NCBI GenBank assembly: GCA_029204045.2
Contig: CM055074.1
Location: forward strand, 15,365,164 to 15,429,163
Direction of reading: 5' to 3'
Origin: Tillandsia leiboldiana
Taxonomy: Eukaryota; Streptophyta; Magnoliopsida; Poales; Bromeliaceae
Length of the DNA stretch: 64,000 bases
A program made the translations under genes and the position numbers. The notes beneath the pieces were generated by a model. It had not been told where the DNA came from, searched no databases, and saw only the letters and a program-made list of their open reading frames with translations. Within the stretch, counting starts at the first letter, position 1. The number at the start of each line of letters is the position of its first letter. Shown in pieces: positions 55,278 to 64,000 of this stretch.

Positions 55278-57607
55278 TTATTTCAAGGAAAGCATTCCAA
55301 TTGCTTTTCGCAAATGAATAAAACCTTTTTGATCCAAAGGTTTTGTTAGAATGTCAGCTAATTGATCCTCAGTTGAAATATATGAAAGTTGAAGAGTATT
55401 TGATTCAACTAGTTCTCTAAGAAAATGATATCTAAGTTCAATATGTTTTGTTCTAGAGTGCAACACAGGGTTTTTAGAAATGTTAATTGCACTTGTGTTG
55501 TCACAAAGAATTGTTACCGAAGATGCTGAAATCCGGAAGTCGCTCAATACGCTTTTCATCCAAATGAGTTGAGTTGGGCAACTTCCAGCTGAAATGTATT
55601 CCGCTTCGGCAGTCGAGAGTGCTATGCAATTCTGCTTTTTACTGTGCCATGCAACAAGGCAATGGCCGAGATAGAAGCATGCACCACTCGTGCTTTTCCG
55701 ATCATCCACTGATTCTGCCCAATCGGCATCTGAGTATCCAACAATATCCAAACTTGTTCCCATAGGATACCAAATTCCGAAATTAATTGATCCTTTGATA
55801 TACCGGATGATCCTTTTCACCGCTTTCAGGTGAACCTCCTTTGGTGCAGATTGATATCTCGCGCAGATCCCAACACCAAAAGATATATCCGGGCGACTAG
55901 CCGTGAGGTAAAGTAGACTTCCAATCATACTTCGATACAGTTTCTCGTCTACATTCTCACTTTGTGATTCACTTCCAAGTCCCTTGTGGCTAGTTCCCAT
56001 TGGAGTCGGAAAATCCTTCGAATTTTCAAGATCAAACTTTTTAACCAACTCCATTGCATACTTGGATTGACTCAAGTGAATACCTTCATCATTTTGTTTA
56101 ATTTGCAATCCAAGGAAATAAGTCAATTCGCCCATCATGGACATCTCAAATTCGCTTTCCATGGTCTCCGCGAATTTAGAAGCATCATTATCTCTTGTTG
56201 CGCCAAATACAATGTCATCGACATAGATTTGTGCTACAATGAAATTGCTTTGATAATGCTTCACAAAGAGAGTCCTATCAGCTCCCCCTCGAGTGTAGCC
56301 CTTCTCCAAAAGGTGCTTTGTCAACCTTTCGTACCATGCTCGCGGTGCTTGTTTCAGACCGTAAAGAGCCTTTTTCAAACGAAAAACATGGTTAGGTTGT
56401 TTATGGTCTACAAAACCTTTCGGTTGAGCCACATAAACTTCCTCATTTAAAAACCCATTTAGAAATGCGCTCTTAACGTCCATTTGAAATAATTTGATTT
56501 TAAAATGACAAGCAATAGCAAACAGTATACGAATGGACTCGAGTCTAGCTACAGGGGCGAATGTTTCGTCAAAGTCTATACCTTCTACTTGAGAGTAGCC
56601 TTGAGCAACTAATCGTGCCTTGTTCCTAATGATAGTACCATCCTTATTTTTCTTATTCTTGAAGATCCATTTGGTACCTATCACATTGTGTTGCTGTGGA
56701 GGCTTCGTTAATTCCCAGACTTTGTTTCGCTCAAATTGATGGAGCTCTTCCTGCATTGCTTTAATCCAGTAGTCATCCTGAAGAGCTTCATCTATGTTCT
56801 TTGGTTCGATTAAAGATACGTAGCAAGCGAATCCACAAACCAACTGCCTCCGAGTTCTAACTCCTTTTTGTGGATCTCCAATAATATTCGATTCCGGATG
56901 ATCCTTGGAGATTCGTAGCGTTTGTTGAAACGGAGTACTCGGAGATATATGAGATGATTCCTGCACATTAGATAAACTTGAAGAACCATTAGATGCATCA
57001 TTAATATTGGAAGTATTATTATGAGAAGATGCAACAGCAGGAGTATCATCATCTAGAGAAATATCGAGGGTAGATTTTTCAGATGCAAAGTGAAAAGTTT
57101 CATCTACTTTAACATTTATAGATTCTACGATCGTCTTAGATTCCAAGTTAAATACTCGATATGCTCTACTATTAGTAGAATACCCCAAGAAAATCCCTTC
57201 GTCACTTCGTGAGTCAAACTTTCCAAGGTTTTCACGGTCACGTAAAATGTAACACCGACTCCCGAAGATGCGAAAATATTTGATGTTGGGTTTTCTACCA
57301 CACCATAGTTCATATGGTGTATTAACGTTCCCGGGCGCAAGAACACACGATTAATGACATAGACAGCGGTGTTCACAGCTTCAGCCCAAAAATGTAGCGG
57401 TAAATTCCGGCTATGAAGCATCACACGCGCCATCTCTTGAACAACCCTGTTCTTGCGCTCGACAACACCATTCTGTTGAGGTGTATAGGGTGCAGAGAAT
57501 TCATGCTTAATACCGTTTGAAGTACAAAAGTCAATGAATTTTGAATTAATGAATTCTCCACCTCTATCACTTCTAACACGAATGATCTTTTCATTCTTTT
57601 CAATCAT
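55278..57607 (-). pseudogene. pol: Pol of element C: integrase core, RT, RNase H
   Basis: Main frame 57188-55278 (636 codons). RT has KARLVAQGYSQ, MDVKSAFLNG, LYGLKQAPRAWY and the catalytic YVDD; RNase H has SDADWAESVDDRKSTSG and TAEAEYISAG and ends LADILTKPL. The integrase part (57607-57190: SDRGGEF, PQQNGVVERKN) is separated by a one-base deletion near 57323 that the second copy (63815) lacks. That frameshift may therefore be a sequencing error. RT and RNase H look intact. Confidence 0.88.
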
Positions 57608-58320
57608 AATACGAAGGCAGATCTCGTGAAAGAATCAAAAGTATCAGCTTTCTCTTTTAAAAAAGCTACCCAAGAATACCGAGAGAAATCATCAATCATT
57701 AAGAAAATATACCATTTACCTCCCAAAGATGGTTGACGGGTCGGCCCCATTAAATCCATGTGCAAAAGTTCCAAGGGCCGTTGTTGTACCAACGTGGTTC
57801 AAGTTCTTGTGTGCAGTCCTAGACTGTTTTCCCTTTTGGCAACCACCACACACAACGTTTTGTTTAAATAAAAGTTTGGAACCCCCTTGACCACGTCCTT
57901 GTTTGAAATTCTAGTAAGTTCCTTAAAATTTAAGTGACCTAGCCTTTCATGCCAAGAGTTTCATTATTCAAAGTGGCTAAGTTACAATTTTCAGAAAATT
58001 TATTAGGAACAACATAACAATTGTTTTCAGATCTAACCCCTTTTAAAAAGAAGACATGGTCCTTATCAGTTACAACGCATTCAACAGATGAAAAGTTAAC
58101 TGAAAAAACCATTGTCTCAAAGTTGACTTATGCTTATGAGGTTAGTCTTAAGGCCATCAACAAATAAGACGTTTTTCAAAATCGGGCCATCTGGAATAGC
58201 TACCGTCCCTTTTCCAACAATTTTGGAAGATCGACCGTCTCCGAAAACAACAAGTCCTCCGGAGATTTTCTCAAGATTTTGAAAACTATTTTTGTCACCG
58301 GTCATGTGACGGGAACAACG
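57608..58320 (-). pseudogene. pol: Protease remnant and integrase N-terminus, element C
   Basis: Frames 58305-58117 (FGDGRSSKIVGKGTV, FVDGLKTNLISISQL: copia protease C-terminal part) and 57792-57604 (LELLHMDLMGP with the first integrase aspartate; FSRYSWVAFL). Between them the HHCC region is broken by several small shifts. The shifts lie within 1 kb of the gap, so some may be errors. Confidence 0.7.
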
Positions 58321-58389
58321 CTATCCAGATACCAAGACGAACTATCATATGCATGCAAGGAAACATTGGTAACAAGACAAGGGTAAATT

Positions 58390-58509
58390 TCACCTTTGCG
58401 CACCCAAACTCTTTTGGAGTGCGTCGGTAATGGTTGTGAGGTTATTCTCCTAGGTGAAGGCGTCTTGTTAGATACGATTGTTGTTCCTGATGATGTCGTC
58501 TTGCGCACG
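58390..58509 (-). pseudogene. gag: Gag C-terminal fragment, element C
   Basis: Ser/Thr-rich tail and VRKGEIYPCL, the conserved gag-protease boundary; cut by the gap. Confidence 0.7.
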
Positions 58510-58609
58510 NNNNNNNNNNNNNNNNNNNNNNNNNNNNNNNNNNNNNNNNNNNNNNNNNNNNNNNNNNNNNNNNNNNNNNNNNNNNNNNNNNNNNNNNNNN
58601 NNNNNNNNN
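58510..58609. other. Assembly gap of 100 N
   Basis: Exactly 100 N. Sequence after it (58610-64000) repeats about 52110-57506. Confidence 0.97.
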
Positions 58610-58699
58610 TTAAAAAAAAAAACCTGCACAAAAGACAGAGATTTAAACATATGCATAATAAACTGCAATTAAAGGATACGGATATTCAGACTCGTCCTG

Positions 58700-60138
58700 A
58701 ACTGATACTCGATTCCTTTGAATATCTTCTTTCGCTTGTTCATTGATGATTGATTCTTATTTACCTTCTTTATTTCTTCCTTTACCTCAATTAGTTCATT
58801 TGATATACGTTCTTGCTCGTTGGAGAGCCTTTGCTGTTCTTTATAGATTGAGGTAACAGATCATCATCATCAGAAGTTGATTGCGGTGCTTGTTGTGCCG
58901 GAGGTGCTGGTTGGACTGGAGGAGCTGCTGCCGGTGCAGAGGTTGTTGCTTGTTGTTGTTGTGCTCGTTGCCGGTGAGGAGGTATGAAGGGTTCATCTGG
59001 CTTCGTCGAAAGAGACTTTACAATTGTTGTTTCATTGATCGTTCCTAGACTGTGCAGATAGGAACTCGCATTTGTGTCAGCTTTAAATTTGCGAAGAATG
59101 CGCATGATGATCATTGGATAAGGTAGTCTCTCTGACGGATGAGCATGCTCCACATATCGTGCCATCCTTGACCAGATGACGTAGGAATGTTTAAGTTAGC
59201 TCCCATTGCTGCTGTGGGGTTTCCAAGTAGATAAAGGAATATCATTCTTTCCCACCGAAGAACCTTGTGTTCATGTTTGGAATGACATTATAACAAGCAA
59301 TGAGGTTCAAGAAGCGGTACTCTGGTCGTAGTTCTTTTGAGAGAAAACGGAGTTTCCTGTCGACCGAGTATCTGGAACACAGATTCCATCAACTACCACT
59401 CTCCAGGGAGTAGGTGTTGAAAGACTTGATTCTTTAGGTAATGAGTCCCATCGGCTCGGGCGTCCATCTCTAATACCTCTCCAATCAGTTGGGGGCGTCA
59501 CTTTGATCTTAACATTCTTGACCAATGTTTGAAAATCCCGGCGACCGCTCTCCTGATCAACTAGATAGCAAGCATTCCTGATAAAACCTTCTCACAGAGT
59601 GAAGACAATAACCAGTGGTTTCCGGAAAATTGCAAATGGGAGCAAGACCTATCTGGTCAAACAAAGTCCCAAACGTCCTGAGGAACGCTCCTTTAAGGCT
59701 TTTTACATCAACATGCCTTTCTCCAATGCATTCTCTGTTTTCAAAATCCTTTATTCTAGCCGAGCTGACAAAATCTTGTGGAGGTGCTTGCCTATCAGCT
59801 GGTTGCTCAATGGAGATTCCTTGTGCACTCCCTCTTTTGCGAGCAATACTTTTTCTTCTTGTCTTCCCAGAAGTTTCTTCCATTGGAGCTTTGCCTTTCT
59901 CAGCAGCAGTGGGCGGAGCCTTCGATGTTTCTGCAGGTGCTTTTCCCTTTGAAGCAGTCGGAACAGTCGTTGCTTCAACTTGCAGTTCATCCCAATTAAT
60001 TGATTCCGTTTCAGATTCTGTATCGGAATCATCTTTAGCTTTCTTCGCTTTCTTAGCCTTCTTAGCCCTCTTGGGCTTGACAGTGTCTCTCGTATGTGCC
60101 ATAGCAGCAAGTAGGAAAACAATCCAAGTGATCACCAT
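58700..60138 (-). pseudogene. Second copy of env-position ORF, frameshifted
   Basis: N-terminal 140 codons (from 60138) are identical to element C. Frameshifts appear near 59690, 59580, 59490, 59340, 59270 and 59180, and the tail near 58700 is garbled. Clustering toward the gap points to low-quality consensus. Confidence 0.75.
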
Positions 60139-60166
60139 TGCTATTGGTCTCTTGAGAAAAGAAATC

Positions 60167-60550
60167 CTGTGTGCAACAACTCAAGAACACATGAAAAATT
60201 GTTAATTTTCAAAGATTTGAAAAATTTACCCAAACAATCATAATCATGTAGAGAGACTAAGAATCAAATTAGTTTTGCAAAAGGACTTTTAAAAATAGAT
60301 CAATTGCATGATTTTCGAAAATCCTTATTATATGCCCTAAAACCGAAATTTTAGAAATCGAAGCCTAAAAATCCGTTAATCAGGAGAATACCTAGCATAT
60401 AATCAAAACTAATCTACCCAAGAGTTCTTATTTCAAAAGAAATTTGATCAAAAACCATCCACAAACAAAGTTGATCCAAGAAATTCATCACGTTTAAGGA
60501 GGAAAAGAGAAAAACGGTGAAAAACCGAGATTTTGATCAATAAAACTTAC
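60167..60550 (-). other. Second copy of candidate leader intron
   Basis: Same donor and acceptor as 54056 and 53671. Confidence 0.5.
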
Positions 60551-60664
60551 TTGGAGTTGAAGAACTTGAGTTTGAAGCTTCCAAGAAGGGTGAAATCTAG
60601 AGAGAGAAGCTCTGGAAACTTTGGAACAAAAGATTGGAGTAAAAGAAATCAAAACCCTTTTGTT

Positions 60665-60836
60665 CTTTATAAAACCCTAGCCGCGATCCGGATCAGTTCA
60701 TGATTGCGATCCGGATCGGCTACCCGCAGTGAGAAACTGCGTTCGGGATCCGGATCGGCAGGTCCAATCCGGATCGTCAGGCCCGCAGAAGAATACCTGC
60801 GTTCGGGATCCGGATCATCTTGCCCGATCCGGATCG
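60665..60836 (-). promoter_or_regulatory. Second copy of internal palindrome array and TATA
   Basis: Copy of 54172-54341; one extra G near 60781. Confidence 0.65.
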
Positions 60837-61166
60837 GCTCCAACTTTTCTTTAGAAAATTTCAGAGAAATTCAAGAAAAACCAGAAAAAGATTGTAAGCA
60901 CAAATGTGTATCAACTTTAAACAGAAATCATCGTTTCATACAACAAGATTTAGATTATGCCAAATCTATCAATAATATCCAAAAATGAAACGAGAATTTA
61001 CAAAAATTAAATCCCTTAAAGTTGAACACCTTCAATTACATCTAACTTGATCTTATGAGTAATACCTTTATCAAATCATCAATTCAGTAAAGAAAATGAA
61101 ATACAAAGATCAATAGATGTTTGAAATCCCAAATATAGTAGATAATGTATCTAGACAATCTGTTGA

Positions 61167-61400
61167 AGAGAGTGGCTCTTTGAGCATCTTTCTTTAAAAA
61201 CCCACCTTATACCAACCTTGAAATTTGACGGAGTCAAGTATTTCAACATGCATTTTACTTAATCAAAATTTGAACAACCATGCTTGGTATACATGTGGTA
61301 GCTGCACACAATACTCGGACGACCGAGGTGGTAGCTCTTTCCTCCATGTGGTGGTAGTTTTCACACTCCTCATTGGGATGTAACTCTTTCCACATCTTTT
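61167..61400 (-). other. Second copy of conserved non-coding block
   Basis: Copy of 54673-54906. Confidence 0.7.
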
Positions 61401-61771
61401 GAGCATTTTACTTTTCTTTGACTCCCCCTCAATTGGCTATCAATTATTTAAGATATAAAGTATTCAACCAAAATTGATCTCGATTTCATACTCGACTGAA
61501 CAGTCAAATAAGATAATGACTATACCAAGAGATCATTGAGAGAGAGAAATTGACTTTGATCACTCAGAAGATGATTTAATTAACATAAATGATCATTGCA
61601 ATAGTGAAATATTATGATGGCAAAAGCATAATAAATTTCTAAATGTGCGAAAAGATGCAATTAAAGTCAATTATGATCTATGCTCAATTAATGTCCTATG
61701 TACAGACATAGATAATGAACAAAACAAAACAAAGACAAAACCTATCCTGAGCAAAGGTTTCAAAAAGAAGT

Positions 61772-64000
61772 TTATTTCAAGGAAAGCATTCCAATTGCTT
61801 TTCGCAAATGAATAAAACCTTTTTGATCCAAAGGTTTTGTTAGAATGTCAGCTAATTGATCCTCAGTTGAAATATATGAAAGTTGAAGAGTATTTGATTC
61901 AACTAGTTCTCTAAGAAAATGATATCTAAGTTCAATATGTTTTGTTCTAGAGTGCAACACAGGGTTTTTAGAAATGTTAATTGCACTTGTGTTGTCACAA
62001 AGAATTGTTACCGAAGATGCTGAAATCCGGAAGTCGCTCAATACGCTTTTCATCCAAATGAGTTGAGTTGGGCAACTTCCAGCTGAAATGTATTCCGCTT
62101 CGGCAGTCGAGAGTGCTATGCAATTCTGCTTTTTACTGTGCCATGCAACAAGGCAATGGCCGAGATAGAAGCATGCACCACTCGTGCTTTTCCGATCATC
62201 CACTGATTCTGCCCAATCGGCATCTGAGTATCCAACAATATCCAAACTTGTTCCCATAGGATACCAAATTCCGAAATTAATTGATCCTTTGATATACCGG
62301 ATGATCCTTTTCACCGCTTTCAGGTGAACCTCCTTTGGTGCAGATTGATATCTCGCGCAGATCCCAACACCAAAAGATATATCCGGGCGACTAGCCGTGA
62401 GGTAAAGTAGACTTCCAATCATACTTCGATACAGTTTCTCGTCTACATTCTCACTTTGTGATTCACTTCCAAGTCCCTTGTGGCTAGTTCCCATTGGAGT
62501 CGGAAAATCCTTCGAATTTTCAAGATCAAACTTTTTAACCAACTCCATTGCATACTTGGATTGACTCAAGTGAATACCTTCATCATTTTGTTTAATTTGC
62601 AATCCAAGGAAATAAGTCAATTCGCCCATCATGGACATCTCAAATTCGCTTTCCATGGTCTCCGCGAATTTAGAAGCATCATTATCTCTTGTTGCGCCAA
62701 ATACAATGTCATCGACATAGATTTGTGCTACAATGAAATTGCTTTGATAATGCTTCACAAAGAGAGTCCTATCAGCTCCCCCTCGAGTGTAGCCCTTCTC
62801 CAAAAGGTGCTTTGTCAACCTTTCGTACCATGCTCGCGGTGCTTGTTTCAGACCGTAAAGAGCCTTTTTCAAACGAAAAACATGGTTAGGTTGTTTATGG
62901 TCTACAAAACCTTTCGGTTGAGCCACATAAACTTCCTCATTTAAAAACCCATTTAGAAATGCGCTCTTAACGTCCATTTGAAATAATTTGATTTTAAAAT
63001 GACAAGCAATAGCAAACAGTATACGAATGGACTCGAGTCTAGCTACAGGGGCGAATGTTTCGTCAAAGTCTATACCTTCTACTTGAGAGTAGCCTTGAGC
63101 AACTAATCGTGCCTTGTTCCTAATGATAGTACCATCCTTATTTTTCTTATTCTTGAAGATCCATTTGGTACCTATCACATTGTGTTGCTGTGGAGGCTTC
63201 GTTAATTCCCAGACTTTGTTTCGCTCAAATTGATGGAGCTCTTCCTGCATTGCTTTAATCCAGTAGTCATCCTGAAGAGCTTCATCTATGTTCTTTGGTT
63301 CGATTAAAGATACGTAGCAAGCGAATCCACAAACCAACTGCCTCCGAGTTCTAACTCCTTTTTGTGGATCTCCAATAATATTCGATTCCGGATGATCCTT
63401 GGAGATTCGTAGCGTTTGTTGAAACGGAGTACTCGGAGATATATGAGATGATTCCTGCACATTAGATAAACTTGAAGAACCATTAGATGCATCATTAATA
63501 TTGGAAGTATTATTATGAGAAGATGCAACAGCAGGAGTATCATCATCTAGAGAAATATCGAGGGTAGATTTTTCAGATGCAAAGTGAAAAGTTTCATCTA
63601 CTTTAACATTTATAGATTCTACGATCGTCTTAGATTCCAAGTTAAATACTCGATATGCTCTACTATTAGTAGAATACCCCAAGAAAATCCCTTCGTCACT
63701 TCGTGAGTCAAACTTTCCAAGGTTTTCACGGTCACGTAAAATGTAACACCGACTCCCGAAGATGCGAAAATATTTGATGTTGGGTTTTCTACCACACCAT
63801 AGTTCATATGGTGTATTTAACGTTCCCGGGCGCAAGAACACACGATTAATGACATAGACAGCGGTGTTCACAGCTTCAGCCCAAAAATGTAGCGGTAAAT
63901 TCCGGCTATGAAGCATCACACGCGCCATCTCTTGAACAACCCTGTTCTTGCGCTCGACAACACCATTCTGTTGAGGTGTATAGGGTGCAGAGAATTCATG
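61772..64000 (-). CDS. pol: Pol, second copy: integrase core, RT, RNase H, open frame
   Basis: One open frame from the window edge to 61772 covering PQQNGVVERKN (about 63960), the integrase C-terminal region, RT with YVDD and RNase H ending LADILTKPLDQK. It equals the element C pol but without the one-base deletion, so it is the better reading of the same gene if the duplication is an assembly artefact. The N-terminus lies beyond the window. Confidence 0.85.
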   Translation of the reverse strand, partial: HEFSAPYTPQQNGVVERKNRVVQEMARVMLHSRNLPLHFWAEAVNTAVYVINRVFLRPGTLNTPYELWCGRKPNIKYFRIFGSRCYILRDRENLGKFDSRSDEGIFLGYSTNSRAYRVFNLESKTIVESINVKVDETFHFASEKSTLDISLDDDTPAVASSHNNTSNINDASNGSSSLSNVQESSHISPSTPFQQTLRISKDHPESNIIGDPQKGVRTRRQLVCGFACYVSLIEPKNIDEALQDDYWIKAMQEELHQFERNKVWELTKPPQQHNVIGTKWIFKNKKNKDGTIIRNKARLVAQGYSQVEGIDFDETFAPVARLESIRILFAIACHFKIKLFQMDVKSAFLNGFLNEEVYVAQPKGFVDHKQPNHVFRLKKALYGLKQAPRAWYERLTKHLLEKGYTRGGADRTLFVKHYQSNFIVAQIYVDDIVFGATRDNDASKFAETMESEFEMSMMGELTYFLGLQIKQNDEGIHLSQSKYAMELVKKFDLENSKDFPTPMGTSHKGLGSESQSENVDEKLYRSMIGSLLYLTASRPDISFGVGICARYQSAPKEVHLKAVKRIIRYIKGSINFGIWYPMGTSLDIVGYSDADWAESVDDRKSTSGACFYLGHCLVAWHSKKQNCIALSTAEAEYISAGSCPTQLIWMKSVLSDFRISASSVTILCDNTSAINISKNPVLHSRTKHIELRYHFLRELVESNTLQLSYISTEDQLADILTKPLDQKGFIHLRKAIGMLSLK

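Larger units (their letters stand above)
50199..58509 (-). mobile_element. Sirevirus-like element C, to assembly gap
   Basis: On the minus strand: gag end (58509-58390), protease remnant, integrase, RT and RNase H, conserved block, palindrome array with TATA and leader intron, env-position ORF, polypurine tract and 3' LTR (51479-50199). The left end sits in giant LTR I. The 5' LTR is not in the window. Confidence 0.9.
58610..64000 (-). repeat. Second copy of element C segment, probable contig overlap
   Basis: Colinear with about 52110-57506 at an offset of about 6494 bp, coding and non-coding alike. Differences are mostly small indels in the first about 1.1 kb after the gap. Confidence 0.85.

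Noticed and set aside
52110..64000. Biological tandem duplication of element C
   Set aside because: Junction is a 100-N gap with clustered indels at the flanks; contig overlap is simpler.

Overview
The window is plant nuclear DNA and consists almost entirely of nested transposable elements. I see no host gene, rRNA or tRNA. The evidence for a flowering plant is the mix of families: Sirevirus-like Ty1/copia elements with tRNA-iMet primer sites and AAAGGGGGAGA polypurine tracts, a Ty3/gypsy chromovirus, several LTRs of about 4 kb, and a hAT transposon with a DUF659-type transposase. The species cannot be told from this.

Layout. Element A, Sirevirus-like, + strand, ends at 19559 and starts before the window. 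It holds a decayed gag and pol, a short env-position ORF and its 3' LTR. A non-autonomous element with giant LTRs (3773-15312) sits just 3' of its pol. A lies inside the env-like ORF of element B (19560-22794). B lies inside a hAT transposase pseudogene (22795 to about 25250, minus). The hAT interrupts the 3' LTR of chromovirus P (minus, 25260-48773). P also carries a solo Sirevirus LTR (28854-30030) and a 3.7-kb solo giant LTR H (34489-48407). H is split by a gag-only Sirevirus derivative, D (37218-47406), which is itself split by another solo giant LTR, G (40448-44564). To the right lie a candidate Tat-type LTR fragment (49199-49546), giant LTR fragment I (49547-50198) and a third Sirevirus, C (50199 onward, minus), with an intact 484-residue env-position ORF and a long pol ORF. 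Target-site duplications, reading-frame continuity and one paralogous empty site support most of this nesting.

Two 100-N runs (11157-11256 and 58510-58609) are assembly gaps. In both, the sequence after the gap repeats sequence before it, with errors clustered near the gap. I read both repeats as unmerged contig-end overlaps, not biology. Removing the first restores the interrupted 3' LTR to the length of its partner.

Most interesting is the regulatory and RNA architecture of the Sirevirus family. (1) Upstream of the LTR TATA box lies an array of paired 10-bp palindromes centred on CCGG. Spacing is almost fixed (about 20 bp within a pair, 39-52 bp between pairs), but the palindrome differs between subfamilies (GATCCGGATC, AGTCCGGACC, GTACCGGTAC). 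(2) The same array, followed by a TATA box and a leader with an intron-like segment, recurs inside the element upstream of the env-position ORF, so that ORF appears to have its own promoter. (3) The transcribed part of the LTR carries four to eight tandem mini-hairpins with the loop TGGATT; the stems differ from hairpin to hairpin but stay self-complementary. (4) A conserved non-coding block 3' of pol is kept even in the gag-only derivative D. The giant LTRs separately share a covarying stem-loop followed by a splice-acceptor-like site.
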